This document shows, piece after piece, positions 32,003 to 40,967 of a stretch of 49,557 nt of DNA. The translations under genes and the position numbers were made by a program. The notes under the pieces are model-generated. The model was not told the DNA's origin. It was given only the letters and a program-made list of their open reading frames with translations, and did not search any database. Positions within the stretch are counted from its first letter, which is position 1. Each line of letters starts with the position of its first letter. This DNA is from Patescibacteria group bacterium. GTDB lineage: Bacteria > Patescibacteriota > Minisyncoccia > Minisyncoccales > Staskawiczbacteraceae. The stretch covers positions 1 to 49,557 of the forward strand of contig JAHJTG010000005.1 in the NCBI GenBank assembly GCA_018829965.1, given 5' to 3'.

Positions 32003-33028
32003 TTAATTTTTTATTATTTTCTCTAAATTATTCTTAAATTTCTTATGTGATAACAGTCTTATAACCGTTGAAAAGAACAGCCCCTTTAAAAATGGACTTC
32101 TTAGGAAAAACATATATTTTTCCTGATTTCTCTTTTTTGTAGTCCATTTTTCTATTAAATTTGACCCTCTTATACTGATACTGAGAATATCTTTTGCTAC
32201 CTGTTTCCCAGATAAAAAGGCGGAATTTATCCCCTTGCCCAAAATGCCAGAAGTTAGCCCAGAGGCATCCCCTACTAAAAAGATATTTCCAAACTTATAA
32301 CCCCTGTAATCATAGTTAATCAAAGCTCCCTCAAATTTAGCTCCTGTCATATCAAAATTATTATTCTTTAGCCAAAGGTCAAAATTATCTTTTAGCATCG
32401 GCGGTTTTATAAACCTCAAATCGCTCCCGCAACCGATAGAGGTATAATCAACATTAGGGAATATCCACAAATAGCCCGTGCCAAAAAGTTTGGCATCTAA
32501 ATAAACCTTAAACCCGTCTAATCTCTTTGGAATAATATATTGAATTGCAATTTCCATTTTTTTTATCGTTAACCCAAGAAATCTTCTAACCATAGAGTCC
32601 GAACCGTCTGCACCAACCAAAAATTTGAATTGAAGTTTCTCTCCGCTATTTAGCTTTAACGAATTATCAGAAAATATCTCCGAAACCGATGAACCGAATA
32701 AGAAACTGACATTTGGAAATTTTTTAAGACTTTCTAATCGGTGATTTAATATTTTTTCTCTGTTAACGGTTGAAATAATTCCACCATTATTTGGGAATGA
32801 TACCACTTTATTTTTATAATGAATTTTAACTTTTTGAAAATCAAAGTTTATAAGGTCTTTGGATATATAATCTAAGTCATTAATGATAACTCCCTCTGCA
32901 CATATTTTCCTTGAGATTTGTTTCTTCCTTTCAATTACAAGAATAGTTAAACCTGAATCCGCTAAATTTTTGGCGCATTCTAAACCAGCAATTCCAGAAC
33001 CAACAATAATTACATCATAATTTTTCAT
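32003..33028 (-). CDS. FAD-dependent oxidoreductase, geranylgeranyl reductase-like
   Basis: A 341-residue flavoprotein. The Rossmann FAD motif VIIVGSGIAGLECAKNLADSG is followed by Glu (VIERK), then GADGSDSMVRR and the FAD-binding NIFLVGDASGLTS. The order and the KICAEGV segment (residues about 42-48) match the geranylgeranyl reductase / digeranylgeranylglycerophospholipid reductase group, which reduces isoprenoid chains or acts on other hydrophobic substrates. The substrate here is undefined. It lies just after tRNA-Ser on the same strand. Confidence 0.88.
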   Translation of the reverse strand: MKNYDVIIVGSGIAGLECAKNLADSGLTILVIERKKQISRKICAEGVIINDLDYISKDLINFDFQKVKIHYKNKVVSFPNNGGIISTVNREKILNHRLESLKKFPNVSFLFGSSVSEIFSDNSLKLNSGEKLQFKFLVGADGSDSMVRRFLGLTIKKMEIAIQYIIPKRLDGFKVYLDAKLFGTGYLWIFPNVDYTSIGCGSDLRFIKPPMLKDNFDLWLKNNNFDMTGAKFEGALINYDYRGYKFGNIFLVGDASGLTSGILGKGINSAFLSGKQVAKDILSISIRGSNLIEKWTTKKRNQEKYMFFLRSPFLKGLFFSTVIRLLSHKKFKNNLEKIIKN

Positions 33029-33075
33029 ATTCTATAATTCTAACTAAAAATCGCCGAAAAGGCGATTTTAAAAAG

Positions 33076-33159
33076 CGGAGAGAGTGGGACTCGAACCCAC
33101 AAGCCCTTACGGGCGCACGCTTTCCAAGCGTGTTCCTTACCAATTCGGAGCATCTCTCC
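33076..33159 (-). tRNA. tRNA-Ser(GGA)
   Basis: The minus strand gives an 84-base tRNA: acceptor GGAGAGA / TCTCTCC, anticodon loop with GGA between ACGCT and AGCGT, a long variable arm (GCCCGTAAGGGC) as in class II tRNAs, T arm GTGGG-TTCGAGT-CCCAC, and discriminator G. CCA is not encoded. The 5' end directly abuts the stop codon of the LAGLIDADG endonuclease gene. Confidence 0.96.
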
Positions 33160-34179
33160 TTAATTATATTTCTGCTTTAAAAAACTCTTTAATCTATGTT
33201 TATGATATAGGTTACTAAATCCCACTTCTTCGGCATAACGATAAACTTCTGATTCCCTGTAAAGATTTACTCCTTTGAAAAAAATTTTGGGATGAAAATT
33301 TAATGTTTTTAATGCTTTATATACAAATTTCAAAATTGGCGTTGAACGATTTGAAAAATTAAGCCCAATATTTAAACAATCACATCCATTAATTCTATGT
33401 TTATGAAGATAGACGCAACCGTCTGTATCTATTAAACCACGAAGGCAATGTTTAGAAAAATTCTTATTTACTTTAATCCAACGTGGGACATCAACTTGTT
33501 GTCTTACCTTATTGCCTATCTTAAGCCCTTTAGCCAATAAAAAATCAATAAAGGATGTACTGAAAATAGTTATGCGTCCAACATTTTTATGACTTCCGTG
33601 ATCGCTGTAATAAACCACCGGACTTATTGAAAACAAATTTTTAATTAAATCACATACAAATAGTATATATTCTTTAGAATCTTCTTTGTGTAAGGTTATC
33701 GCCGCCTGCGTCTTACTGCTAACACCACCATCTCCGAGCATGATACCAATAAACTCCGCTAAATTAATGCTATTTTTAGGCTCAGAAATGATCTTAGGCA
33801 AATTACAATTAGGATAAAGCTTAGGATAAAGCCTTCTTTTCTCCTGCGAGACTAATCCGCCTTTTCTCCGACCCATCGGCGTACCGGGACCTCCATATTT
33901 TTTTGCAACAATAAGTCCTCCCTTTTTACCAGCTTTAACTGTGCTCCAAAAATCAGGCAAAAGTTTATATTCAGGAACTTTGATTTTGTCTTTTGCTAAT
34001 TTCAAAAAAATCCTAAAAGCGTCTTCCGAAATAGTGGATTTTGCTTTTCGCCAATCTAAAATAGTTCTAGAACAAACTTTCGCTTGTTCGCCTAAAGTCG
34101 CCCAGCTCAATTCTGCCTTATGATAGAGATCGTAAAAAAATTCAACTTGACCTTTCTTTTTAATCTTTACTCGTGGCAT
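33160..34179 (-). CDS. LAGLIDADG homing endonuclease with N-terminal helix-turn-helix
   Basis: A 339-residue protein. Residues about 15-60 form a helix-turn-helix (SWATLGEQAKVCSRTILDWRK). A basic Gly-rich stretch (GGPGTPMGRRKGG) follows, then two LAGLIDADG motifs: LAEFIGIMLGDGGVS and CLRGLIDTDGCVYLH. Each has the acidic metal-binding Asp, so a single-chain pseudodimer is expected. Its stop codon ends at the base before the tRNA-Ser 5' end. The tRNA is not split, so the endonuclease is free-standing. It probably spreads its own locus by cutting alleles that lack it. Confidence 0.88.
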   Translation of the reverse strand: MPRVKIKKKGQVEFFYDLYHKAELSWATLGEQAKVCSRTILDWRKAKSTISEDAFRIFLKLAKDKIKVPEYKLLPDFWSTVKAGKKGGLIVAKKYGGPGTPMGRRKGGLVSQEKRRLYPKLYPNCNLPKIISEPKNSINLAEFIGIMLGDGGVSSKTQAAITLHKEDSKEYILFVCDLIKNLFSISPVVYYSDHGSHKNVGRITIFSTSFIDFLLAKGLKIGNKVRQQVDVPRWIKVNKNFSKHCLRGLIDTDGCVYLHKHRINGCDCLNIGLNFSNRSTPILKFVYKALKTLNFHPKIFFKGVNLYRESEVYRYAEEVGFSNLYHKHRLKSFLKQKYN

Positions 34180-34231
34180 ATGCTCTTATTATAGCATATT
34201 TTAATTAGCCACTCAAACACCCCTCCAAACC

Positions 34232-35131
34232 TTAAACTCTCATATCACGTAACGCCTTTATTCTCTCCTCTATTGGAGGATGCGTTGAAAACATTCTTAC
34301 AAACCAATCTCTTGCCTGCTTTCCTTTGAACGGCGAGGATATAAAAAGATGGTTAGTAGAATTACTAGCTACTCTTAATGGAACAGAATCTTGAGAAATC
34401 TTTTCTAAAGCTTTAGCTAATCCTTCAGGATACCTTGTTAAAAGCGCGCCTGATGCATCAGCTAAGAACTCTCTTTTACGAGAAATAGCTAATTTTATCA
34501 AATTAGCAGCAATTGGAGCTAAAATAGCAGCGAGCACTGTTAATACTAATAACGCAGAACCTCCTTTGTTATTATTAGAACTACCACGCCTGCTTCTAAA
34601 CCCTATCCTTAAAAACATATTAGACAACATTGCAATAATACCAACCAAAATTACTATTACTGTTCCCAACAGCATATCTCTATTACCAATATGAGCAAGC
34701 TCGTGAGCAATAACACCTTCTAATTCTATCTTTTCTAATTTATTTAAAAGCCCTCTTGTCACAACCACAACAGCATGTTTTGCATCCCGGCCAGTAGTAA
34801 AAGCGTTTATTTGCTGTTCCTCAATAATAAATATTCTAGGGATAGGCAAACCTGCTGTAATGCATAGGTTTTCTACTATATGGTAAAGCCCTGGATTATC
34901 ATCGTGTTTTATAAGAACAGCTTTTGTCATTGCTAAAACAATTTTGTCAGAATACCAATAGCTGCTAATGCTAGTAATAAAACTAAAAATTACAGCGAAT
35001 ATCAAAATCGCTGGGTTGTCCCAGACATAACTAAAAAGCCAACCCAAACCAATTATAAAGATCAAAAAGCCAGTTATCAAAAACCATGTCTTCCTTATAT
35101 TGGAATCCGCTTGCGTATATAGTGTAGCCAT
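34232..35131 (-). CDS. htpX: Membrane metalloprotease HtpX (M48)
   Basis: A 299-residue protease with two N-terminal membrane segments, the zinc motif HELAHIGNRD, two further membrane segments in the middle (about 140-185), and the third ligand region REFLADASGALLTR. HtpX degrades misfolded membrane proteins. It lies 9 bp after lemA, the usual pairing. Confidence 0.95.
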   Translation of the reverse strand: MATLYTQADSNIRKTWFLITGFLIFIIGLGWLFSYVWDNPAILIFAVIFSFITSISSYWYSDKIVLAMTKAVLIKHDDNPGLYHIVENLCITAGLPIPRIFIIEEQQINAFTTGRDAKHAVVVVTRGLLNKLEKIELEGVIAHELAHIGNRDMLLGTVIVILVGIIAMLSNMFLRIGFRSRRGSSNNNKGGSALLVLTVLAAILAPIAANLIKLAISRKREFLADASGALLTRYPEGLAKALEKISQDSVPLRVASNSTNHLFISSPFKGKQARDWFVRMFSTHPPIEERIKALRDMRV

Positions 35132-35140
35132 TGATAGAAA

Positions 35141-35695
35141 TTAAAACTTTACGTTGACCGCCTCTCTTTGAGACGCTTCTGCTATTTCAAATAATTCCAT
35201 TTGTTTGAAACTAAAAGCAGACGCAAGAATATTTGTCGGAAAACTTTCTATCTTAGTGTTTAATCCCATAACATTTGTGTTATAGAATCTTCGAGCTGCT
35301 TGAATTTTATCTTCTGTATCTGTGAGTTCTTTTTGTAATTCTAAAAAATTAACTGACGCTTTTAAATCAGGATAATTTTCTGATACAGCAAACAAGCTTT
35401 TTAGAGTGCTTGACAAAGCATTCTCGGCAGAAGCTTTTTCTTTCATTCCTTGAGCTCCGATTGCATTAGCTCTGGCCTGGGTAACCTTTTCAAAAAGCTC
35501 TCTTTCGTGCGACGCATAACCTTTTACCGCCTCCACTAAATTAGGAATTAAATCATATCTTCTTTTTAATTGGACATCAATATCAGCCCAAGCTTCTTTT
35601 GTTCTGTTTCTTGAACGGATTAAACCATTATATATCGCTATTACCCATAGGATTAGAACGACTATAATGATTAAGATAATGTATAGATAGTTCAT
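35141..35695 (-). CDS. lemA: LemA family protein
   Basis: A 184-residue protein with one N-terminal membrane anchor (about 2-22) and the LemA domain: SRNRTKEAWADIDVQLKRRYDLIPNLVE in pieces, then FYNTNVMGLNTKIESFPTN and a final Phe-rich tail. LemA is thought to support the partner HtpX at the membrane. It is the first gene of the pair. Confidence 0.95.
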   Translation of the reverse strand: MNYLYIILIIIVVLILWVIAIYNGLIRSRNRTKEAWADIDVQLKRRYDLIPNLVEAVKGYASHERELFEKVTQARANAIGAQGMKEKASAENALSSTLKSLFAVSENYPDLKASVNFLELQKELTDTEDKIQAARRFYNTNVMGLNTKIESFPTNILASAFSFKQMELFEIAEASQREAVNVKF

Positions 35696-35766
35696 GCTTT
35701 TTAATACTGCTAATTATTAAATCTTGCTCAGCAAAAGATAATAATTAAACAATAAATTAATTAATT

Positions 35767-36300
35767 TTATTTAAAAACCGCTGACCTTATTGTTTCTGCT
35801 ATGTATGGATGTTGGGTATATAGTTTATATCTAAGCATTTCTAAAAGAGTTAAGAAATCTAAAACCTCACTTCTTAATTTTTCCGGACCAAAAAAAATTT
35901 CGCCAAATTCCGTGGCTAAGTTTTTAGAAAAGTTATATAGGATTTCATAATCTGATTTCGCTTTTAGATATTTTATTATTTTTTTAAATTCTCCCCTATC
36001 TAACCAAATTCCTTTACACAAATTACAAAGGTCTACTCTGACTTTTGAATTATCATATTGAACCTCATAAAGAGGCATCCTGCATTGGGGACAAAGTATA
36101 TAGCCGCGAGAAATATCAAATTTCTTTATATCACGCCATAAATCAACATCTAACCAATTTAGCTTTGGGTCTTTCTTATCCTTTATTTGCCTTAATTCAT
36201 CATCATTAAACCAAGTACCAAAACATTTTGGACAGTAGTCCACTTCTATATTTGATAAAATGGCTTTTTCTAATGTTTTTTTACATTTAGGACAATCCAT
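35767..36300 (-). CDS. Zinc-ribbon protein (two TFIIB-type zinc fingers)
   Basis: A 177-residue protein with two zf-TFIIB motifs: CPKCKKTL...CPKCFGTWFND at the start, and CPQCRMPL...CNLCKGIWLDRGEF at about 69-108. A helical C-terminal region follows (LDFLTLLEMLRYKL). The paired Cys-x2-Cys sites each bind one zinc. The molecular role of this family is not known to me. It begins 1 bp after the stop of the restriction endonuclease gene, so it is co-transcribed with a restriction-modification set. Confidence 0.8.
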   Translation of the reverse strand: MDCPKCKKTLEKAILSNIEVDYCPKCFGTWFNDDELRQIKDKKDPKLNWLDVDLWRDIKKFDISRGYILCPQCRMPLYEVQYDNSKVRVDLCNLCKGIWLDRGEFKKIIKYLKAKSDYEILYNFSKNLATEFGEIFFGPEKLRSEVLDFLTLLEMLRYKLYTQHPYIAETIRSAVFK

Positions 36301-36301
36301 A

Positions 36302-37078
36302 TTATTTTATTTCTTCAATAAATTCTTTTAATAATAAAGCGCTGAAAGCATTTTTCTTAAACTTTTTTATTGTTTTGTGCATATATGTATTACTTTCAAA
36401 CCAGACAATGCCGTCTATCACGGCAACGCCAACACAATTTTTATTATTTATCTGCGTAATCCTTAAAGCTCCGTCAAATTGATTATTTTGAGTTCCACCA
36501 TTATCAGTTAAAAATTTTGCCTCACCTAAAATAAACTTGTTTTTTACTTTTAATATAAAATCTGGGCGTCTGTTTAATCTTTTTATCCCTATTTCATTTT
36601 TTGCAAAATCTTTTAATTGGCTATCACTTCCTTTCAAAAAAGACACACTATTATATTTTTTAAATTCTTGCTTTGCTAAAAAAGGGATTTTTAGAGACGG
36701 CAACCAATTTTGGAAAATATTTCCAAATTGACGCGATGATGATTTTGGCTCTATAGCCATTTCAAAAATATCATCTATGCCTATCGATAATAACCTACTA
36801 CCGATACGTTGTATAGTTTTAGGATTTTTCTCCAATAAATTATGATATTTTCTTAAAGAGGCTATGTAGGGATCATTTATAGGAAACCTTGGAAGTTCTA
36901 ATAATTTTTTTATTAATTCTTTTTTATTTTTACTTTTAAAAGCACTCTCTATTTTTATCTTTAAGTCATTTGGAATATCGCGCTTTAAATTTAAACTCAC
37001 AGGATAAACCCTGAAAAGATCGTCTAAATATCCACGAGAATTAGCTAAGGTTATGCTTTTTTCAATCCATTTATTCAT
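36302..37078 (-). CDS. Type II restriction endonuclease (PD-(D/E)XK)
   Basis: About 258 residues from the ATG at 37078; a TTG at 37114 overlapping the methyltransferase by 10 bp is the alternative. The catalytic core is clear: RRPDFILKVKNKFILGEAK with Pro-Asp, then Glu-x-Lys 12 to 14 residues on. A DNN-rich loop (NNQFDGALRITQIN) follows. It lies 26 bp after the methyltransferase gene. The sequence order resembles Tsp45I-like endonucleases, but I cannot name the recognition site. Confidence 0.8.
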   Translation of the reverse strand: MNKWIEKSITLANSRGYLDDLFRVYPVSLNLKRDIPNDLKIKIESAFKSKNKKELIKKLLELPRFPINDPYIASLRKYHNLLEKNPKTIQRIGSRLLSIGIDDIFEMAIEPKSSSRQFGNIFQNWLPSLKIPFLAKQEFKKYNSVSFLKGSDSQLKDFAKNEIGIKRLNRRPDFILKVKNKFILGEAKFLTDNGGTQNNQFDGALRITQINNKNCVGVAVIDGIVWFESNTYMHKTIKKFKKNAFSALLLKEFIEEIK

Positions 37079-37104
37079 ATTTTTTAACAAATTAATTTTC
37101 CCTG

Positions 37105-38232
37105 CTACAAACAAGCTACTTTATTAAAATAGATATAATTTAAAAACTTATAAGCAAGGTCGAAAGAAATTCTTTTTCTGTTATTATCACGGAAATTTGT
37201 AAGAAAGAAAGAAGAATACTTTTCGCGCTCTTGATTTAGCTCTTTATTAAAATTTTCCATCAACGCTTCCTGTTCTCTGATTGGGATTTCTTTTTTAAAA
37301 ATTAAATGTGCCATATTACGGGAAGTATTCTTCCCTACTAATCCATGTATATTATAATTTCTTATATCTTCTAATTGAATTTTTTTGCCATTCTTGCTGT
37401 CAATTGCTCTCAAAAATAAAATATTTTTTCCCAGCGCTTTTTTTATGTTTTGGTTTATTTTAAAAACCCTTTTATCTTTTATATTCTGCAAAGCCATCTC
37501 TATTTCATACTCTCCTGATTGCAAATAATCTTCGGTTAGACGAAAAATTCCTAAATAGTTTTTTGTGCTCTTTATTTTATCTATAAAATCGCCTCCGAAT
37601 TGCCACCCGAATTTTCTTTCAAGAATAAAATTAATGTTTTTGTTGTCAGGGATAATAGTCGCTGGAATTTCGTTCTTGCCACTAATTTTATTTTTCTTTT
37701 TATAATAAAAAGAGACAACATTATAGGTCGTATCTTCAAAGACTTGCTCAGAAAAAATATTCAATTTTACAATTTCAAATTTATCAAAAAATAGATTTCT
37801 GATTTTTTTTGAATTTTCCGCACAAAGGAAATTTAGTGGAACTATTAAAATACCTTCCTTACAATTCAATATTGAAAATATTGAAACTTGATATAAGTCA
37901 TCAAAATTCGAACAAATGCCGGAAAAAAATCTTTCTTTCGTTTTTTGGTCAGCTTTGTTTTTATGCAAATACGGGGGGTTCGTACAGATAAATTTGGATT
38001 TTTTAGAATAATTTATTGAATCATTATAAAAAACATTTTTATTGTCAACGTATCTTTTATCGCAATCAAAACCAATTACTTTCTTGCAATTATTTTTTTG
38101 AGCCCACTTCAGTAAATCTTGATTGCCAGCAAAAGGGTCAACAACTTCTTTGTTTTTTACAAATTTTTCTAATCCTTGTAAAATATAATCTGAGTTAGTC
38201 GTAAAAAATTGACCGGATTGTTGTTTATTCAT
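37105..38232 (-). CDS. N6-adenine DNA methyltransferase of a restriction-modification system
   Basis: A 375-residue enzyme. Motif I is VVDPFAGNQDLL (about 35-46) and the catalytic motif is CTNPPYLHKN (about 83-92), so it is an Asn-Pro-Pro-Tyr type adenine methyltransferase of the gamma-like order. The C-terminal half, rich in basic residues, probably reads the target. It is the first gene of an operon with the endonuclease and the zinc-ribbon gene, downstream of the groEL terminator. Expressing the methyltransferase first protects the host. Confidence 0.85.
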   Translation of the reverse strand: MNKQQSGQFFTTNSDYILQGLEKFVKNKEVVDPFAGNQDLLKWAQKNNCKKVIGFDCDKRYVDNKNVFYNDSINYSKKSKFICTNPPYLHKNKADQKTKERFFSGICSNFDDLYQVSIFSILNCKEGILIVPLNFLCAENSKKIRNLFFDKFEIVKLNIFSEQVFEDTTYNVVSFYYKKKNKISGKNEIPATIIPDNKNINFILERKFGWQFGGDFIDKIKSTKNYLGIFRLTEDYLQSGEYEIEMALQNIKDKRVFKINQNIKKALGKNILFLRAIDSKNGKKIQLEDIRNYNIHGLVGKNTSRNMAHLIFKKEIPIREQEALMENFNKELNQEREKYSSFFLTNFRDNNRKRISFDLAYKFLNYIYFNKVACL

Positions 38233-38271
38233 CTTTGTTTATTCATCTTTATAAATTTCTTTTATTCTAAC

Positions 38272-38306
38272 AAAAAATCCTCCGGATTTCAACAAGAGGA
38301 TTTTTT
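38272..38306 (-). terminator. Bidirectional rho-independent terminator after groEL
   Basis: A perfect 11-bp stem AAAAAATCCTC / GAGGATTTTTT with a 13-base loop gives a T-run on both strands. On the minus strand it ends groES-groEL 24 bp after the stop. Confidence 0.9.
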
Positions 38307-38329
38307 ATATCTATACCCTATACCCTATA

Positions 38330-39973
<1,644 letters not shown>

Positions 39974-40058
39974 TCAGTATAAATCCGTGGATTGTAGCTT
40001 GAAGACTATTAACCACTGATTTATACGGATTAAAACGGATTTATGCGGATTTTTGTGT

Positions 40059-40346
40059 TTATTCAATAATTGCGAGAATATCTTCTTCTTTAGCAATTAA
40101 ATATTCTTTGCCATCAACCTTTATTTCGCTTGGTCCGTATTTAGTAAAGATAACTTTATCTCCGGGTTTAACTTCCAAAGGGAATATCTTTCCGTCAATA
40201 TTTTTACCACAACCCACGGCAATCACCTTGCCTTGTTCTGGTCTTTCTTTTTCAACCGTATCAGGAAGCAAAATACCGCTTTTGGTTTTTTCTTCCTCTT
40301 TAATCGGTTCAATTAAAACGTGATCTGATAATGGTTTTATGTTCAT
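40059..40346 (-). CDS. groS: 10 kDa co-chaperonin GroES
   Basis: 95 residues from MNIKPLSDHVLIEPI. The mobile loop (EEEKTKSGILLPDT) with Ile-Leu for GroEL binding is present, followed by the roof strand KYGPSEIKVDGKEYLI. It precedes groEL by 112 bp. That gap (39947-40058) holds near-repeats of ACGGATT and GCGGATT (40021-40054), which could be a regulatory or processing site. No CIRCE element was found. Confidence 0.96.
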   Translation of the reverse strand: MNIKPLSDHVLIEPIKEEEKTKSGILLPDTVEKERPEQGKVIAVGCGKNIDGKIFPLEVKPGDKVIFTKYGPSEIKVDGKEYLIAKEEDILAIIE

Positions 40347-40438
40347 AAAATGTGAAACATAAAACATGAAACATGAAACAAAATAAAAAAGGTTTCAAGC
40401 TTCAGGTTTTAACGTTCAGAATTTTTTTCTAATAATTT

Positions 40439-40467
40439 AATCTATAGGATAAAAAATCTATTGTCAA
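40439..40467 (-). promoter_or_regulatory. Predicted groES-groEL promoter
   Basis: On the minus strand TTGACA (40462-40467) is followed by TAGATT (40439-40444) after 17 bp, or TATAGA at a spacing of 15. It lies about 95 bp before the groES start, giving a leader. It stands just past the strong hairpin at 40474-40513. Confidence 0.5.
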
Positions 40468-40473
40468 GGACAA

Positions 40474-40513
40474 TACAGCCCCTTGTCCGCCGAACGGCGG
40501 ACAAGGGGCTGTA
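40474..40513. terminator. Very strong GC-rich hairpin (18-bp perfect stem)
   Basis: TACAGCCCCTTGTCCGCC pairs perfectly with its reverse complement around loop GAAC. On the minus strand it lies just after the gene ending at 40530 and before the groES promoter. It can act as an insulating terminator although the T-run is poor. The core TCCGCC / GGCGGA is also found in copies C and D of the dispersed repeat, so it may be a repeat element too. Confidence 0.55.
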
Positions 40514-40529
40514 CGTTTTAAAATTTTTC

Positions 40530-40928
40530 TTATTGTATTTTGATTTTATCCACTAACAGCTCTAACAAGTTTTTAACGTTTTCTTGGGCGTCACTTTCGG
40601 TCTTACTCTCTATAAATTTATTCCATCGCCCTAAAATTTCCTCATCGCCTAAATTTTTCACCGCATTTTCTAATTTTAATCTTGTTTCAAAATCAACTTC
40701 GGTTTCGGCTTTTAACACCTTTTCAATAAATAGTTTAGCAAACTCTAAAACTTTTTCATTGGTTCGCTGGATTTTCAAAGCCACTTTTGTCGTTTCTAAC
40801 TCCTTCTGTAAAACAAAATATTTATAGCCGAAAAAGACAACGCAAACCAATAGAATTAAAACCGGAATAATCCAAAATAGATTTGACGAGGCGATGGGTT
40901 TGTTTAATGGATTTTTTGAATTCAGCAT
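40530..40928 (-). CDS. Hypothetical single-pass membrane protein
   Basis: A 132-residue protein with one transmembrane helix (about 18-38, LFWIIPVLILLVCVVFFGYKYF) and a charged helical tail (ELETTKVALKIQRTNEKVL and on). The tail is probably a coiled coil outside or inside the membrane. It lies 39 bp after the large surface-protein gene on the same strand. Function is unknown. Confidence 0.6.
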   Translation of the reverse strand: MLNSKNPLNKPIASSNLFWIIPVLILLVCVVFFGYKYFVLQKELETTKVALKIQRTNEKVLEFAKLFIEKVLKAETEVDFETRLKLENAVKNLGDEEILGRWNKFIESKTESDAQENVKNLLELLVDKIKIQ

Positions 40929-40967
40929 ATTTTTGAATTATGAATTATGAATTACGAAAAACAATTA

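Noticed and set aside
40346-40470. A CIRCE heat-shock element before groES
   Set aside because: No TTAGCACTC-N9-GAGTGCTAA or close match is present.
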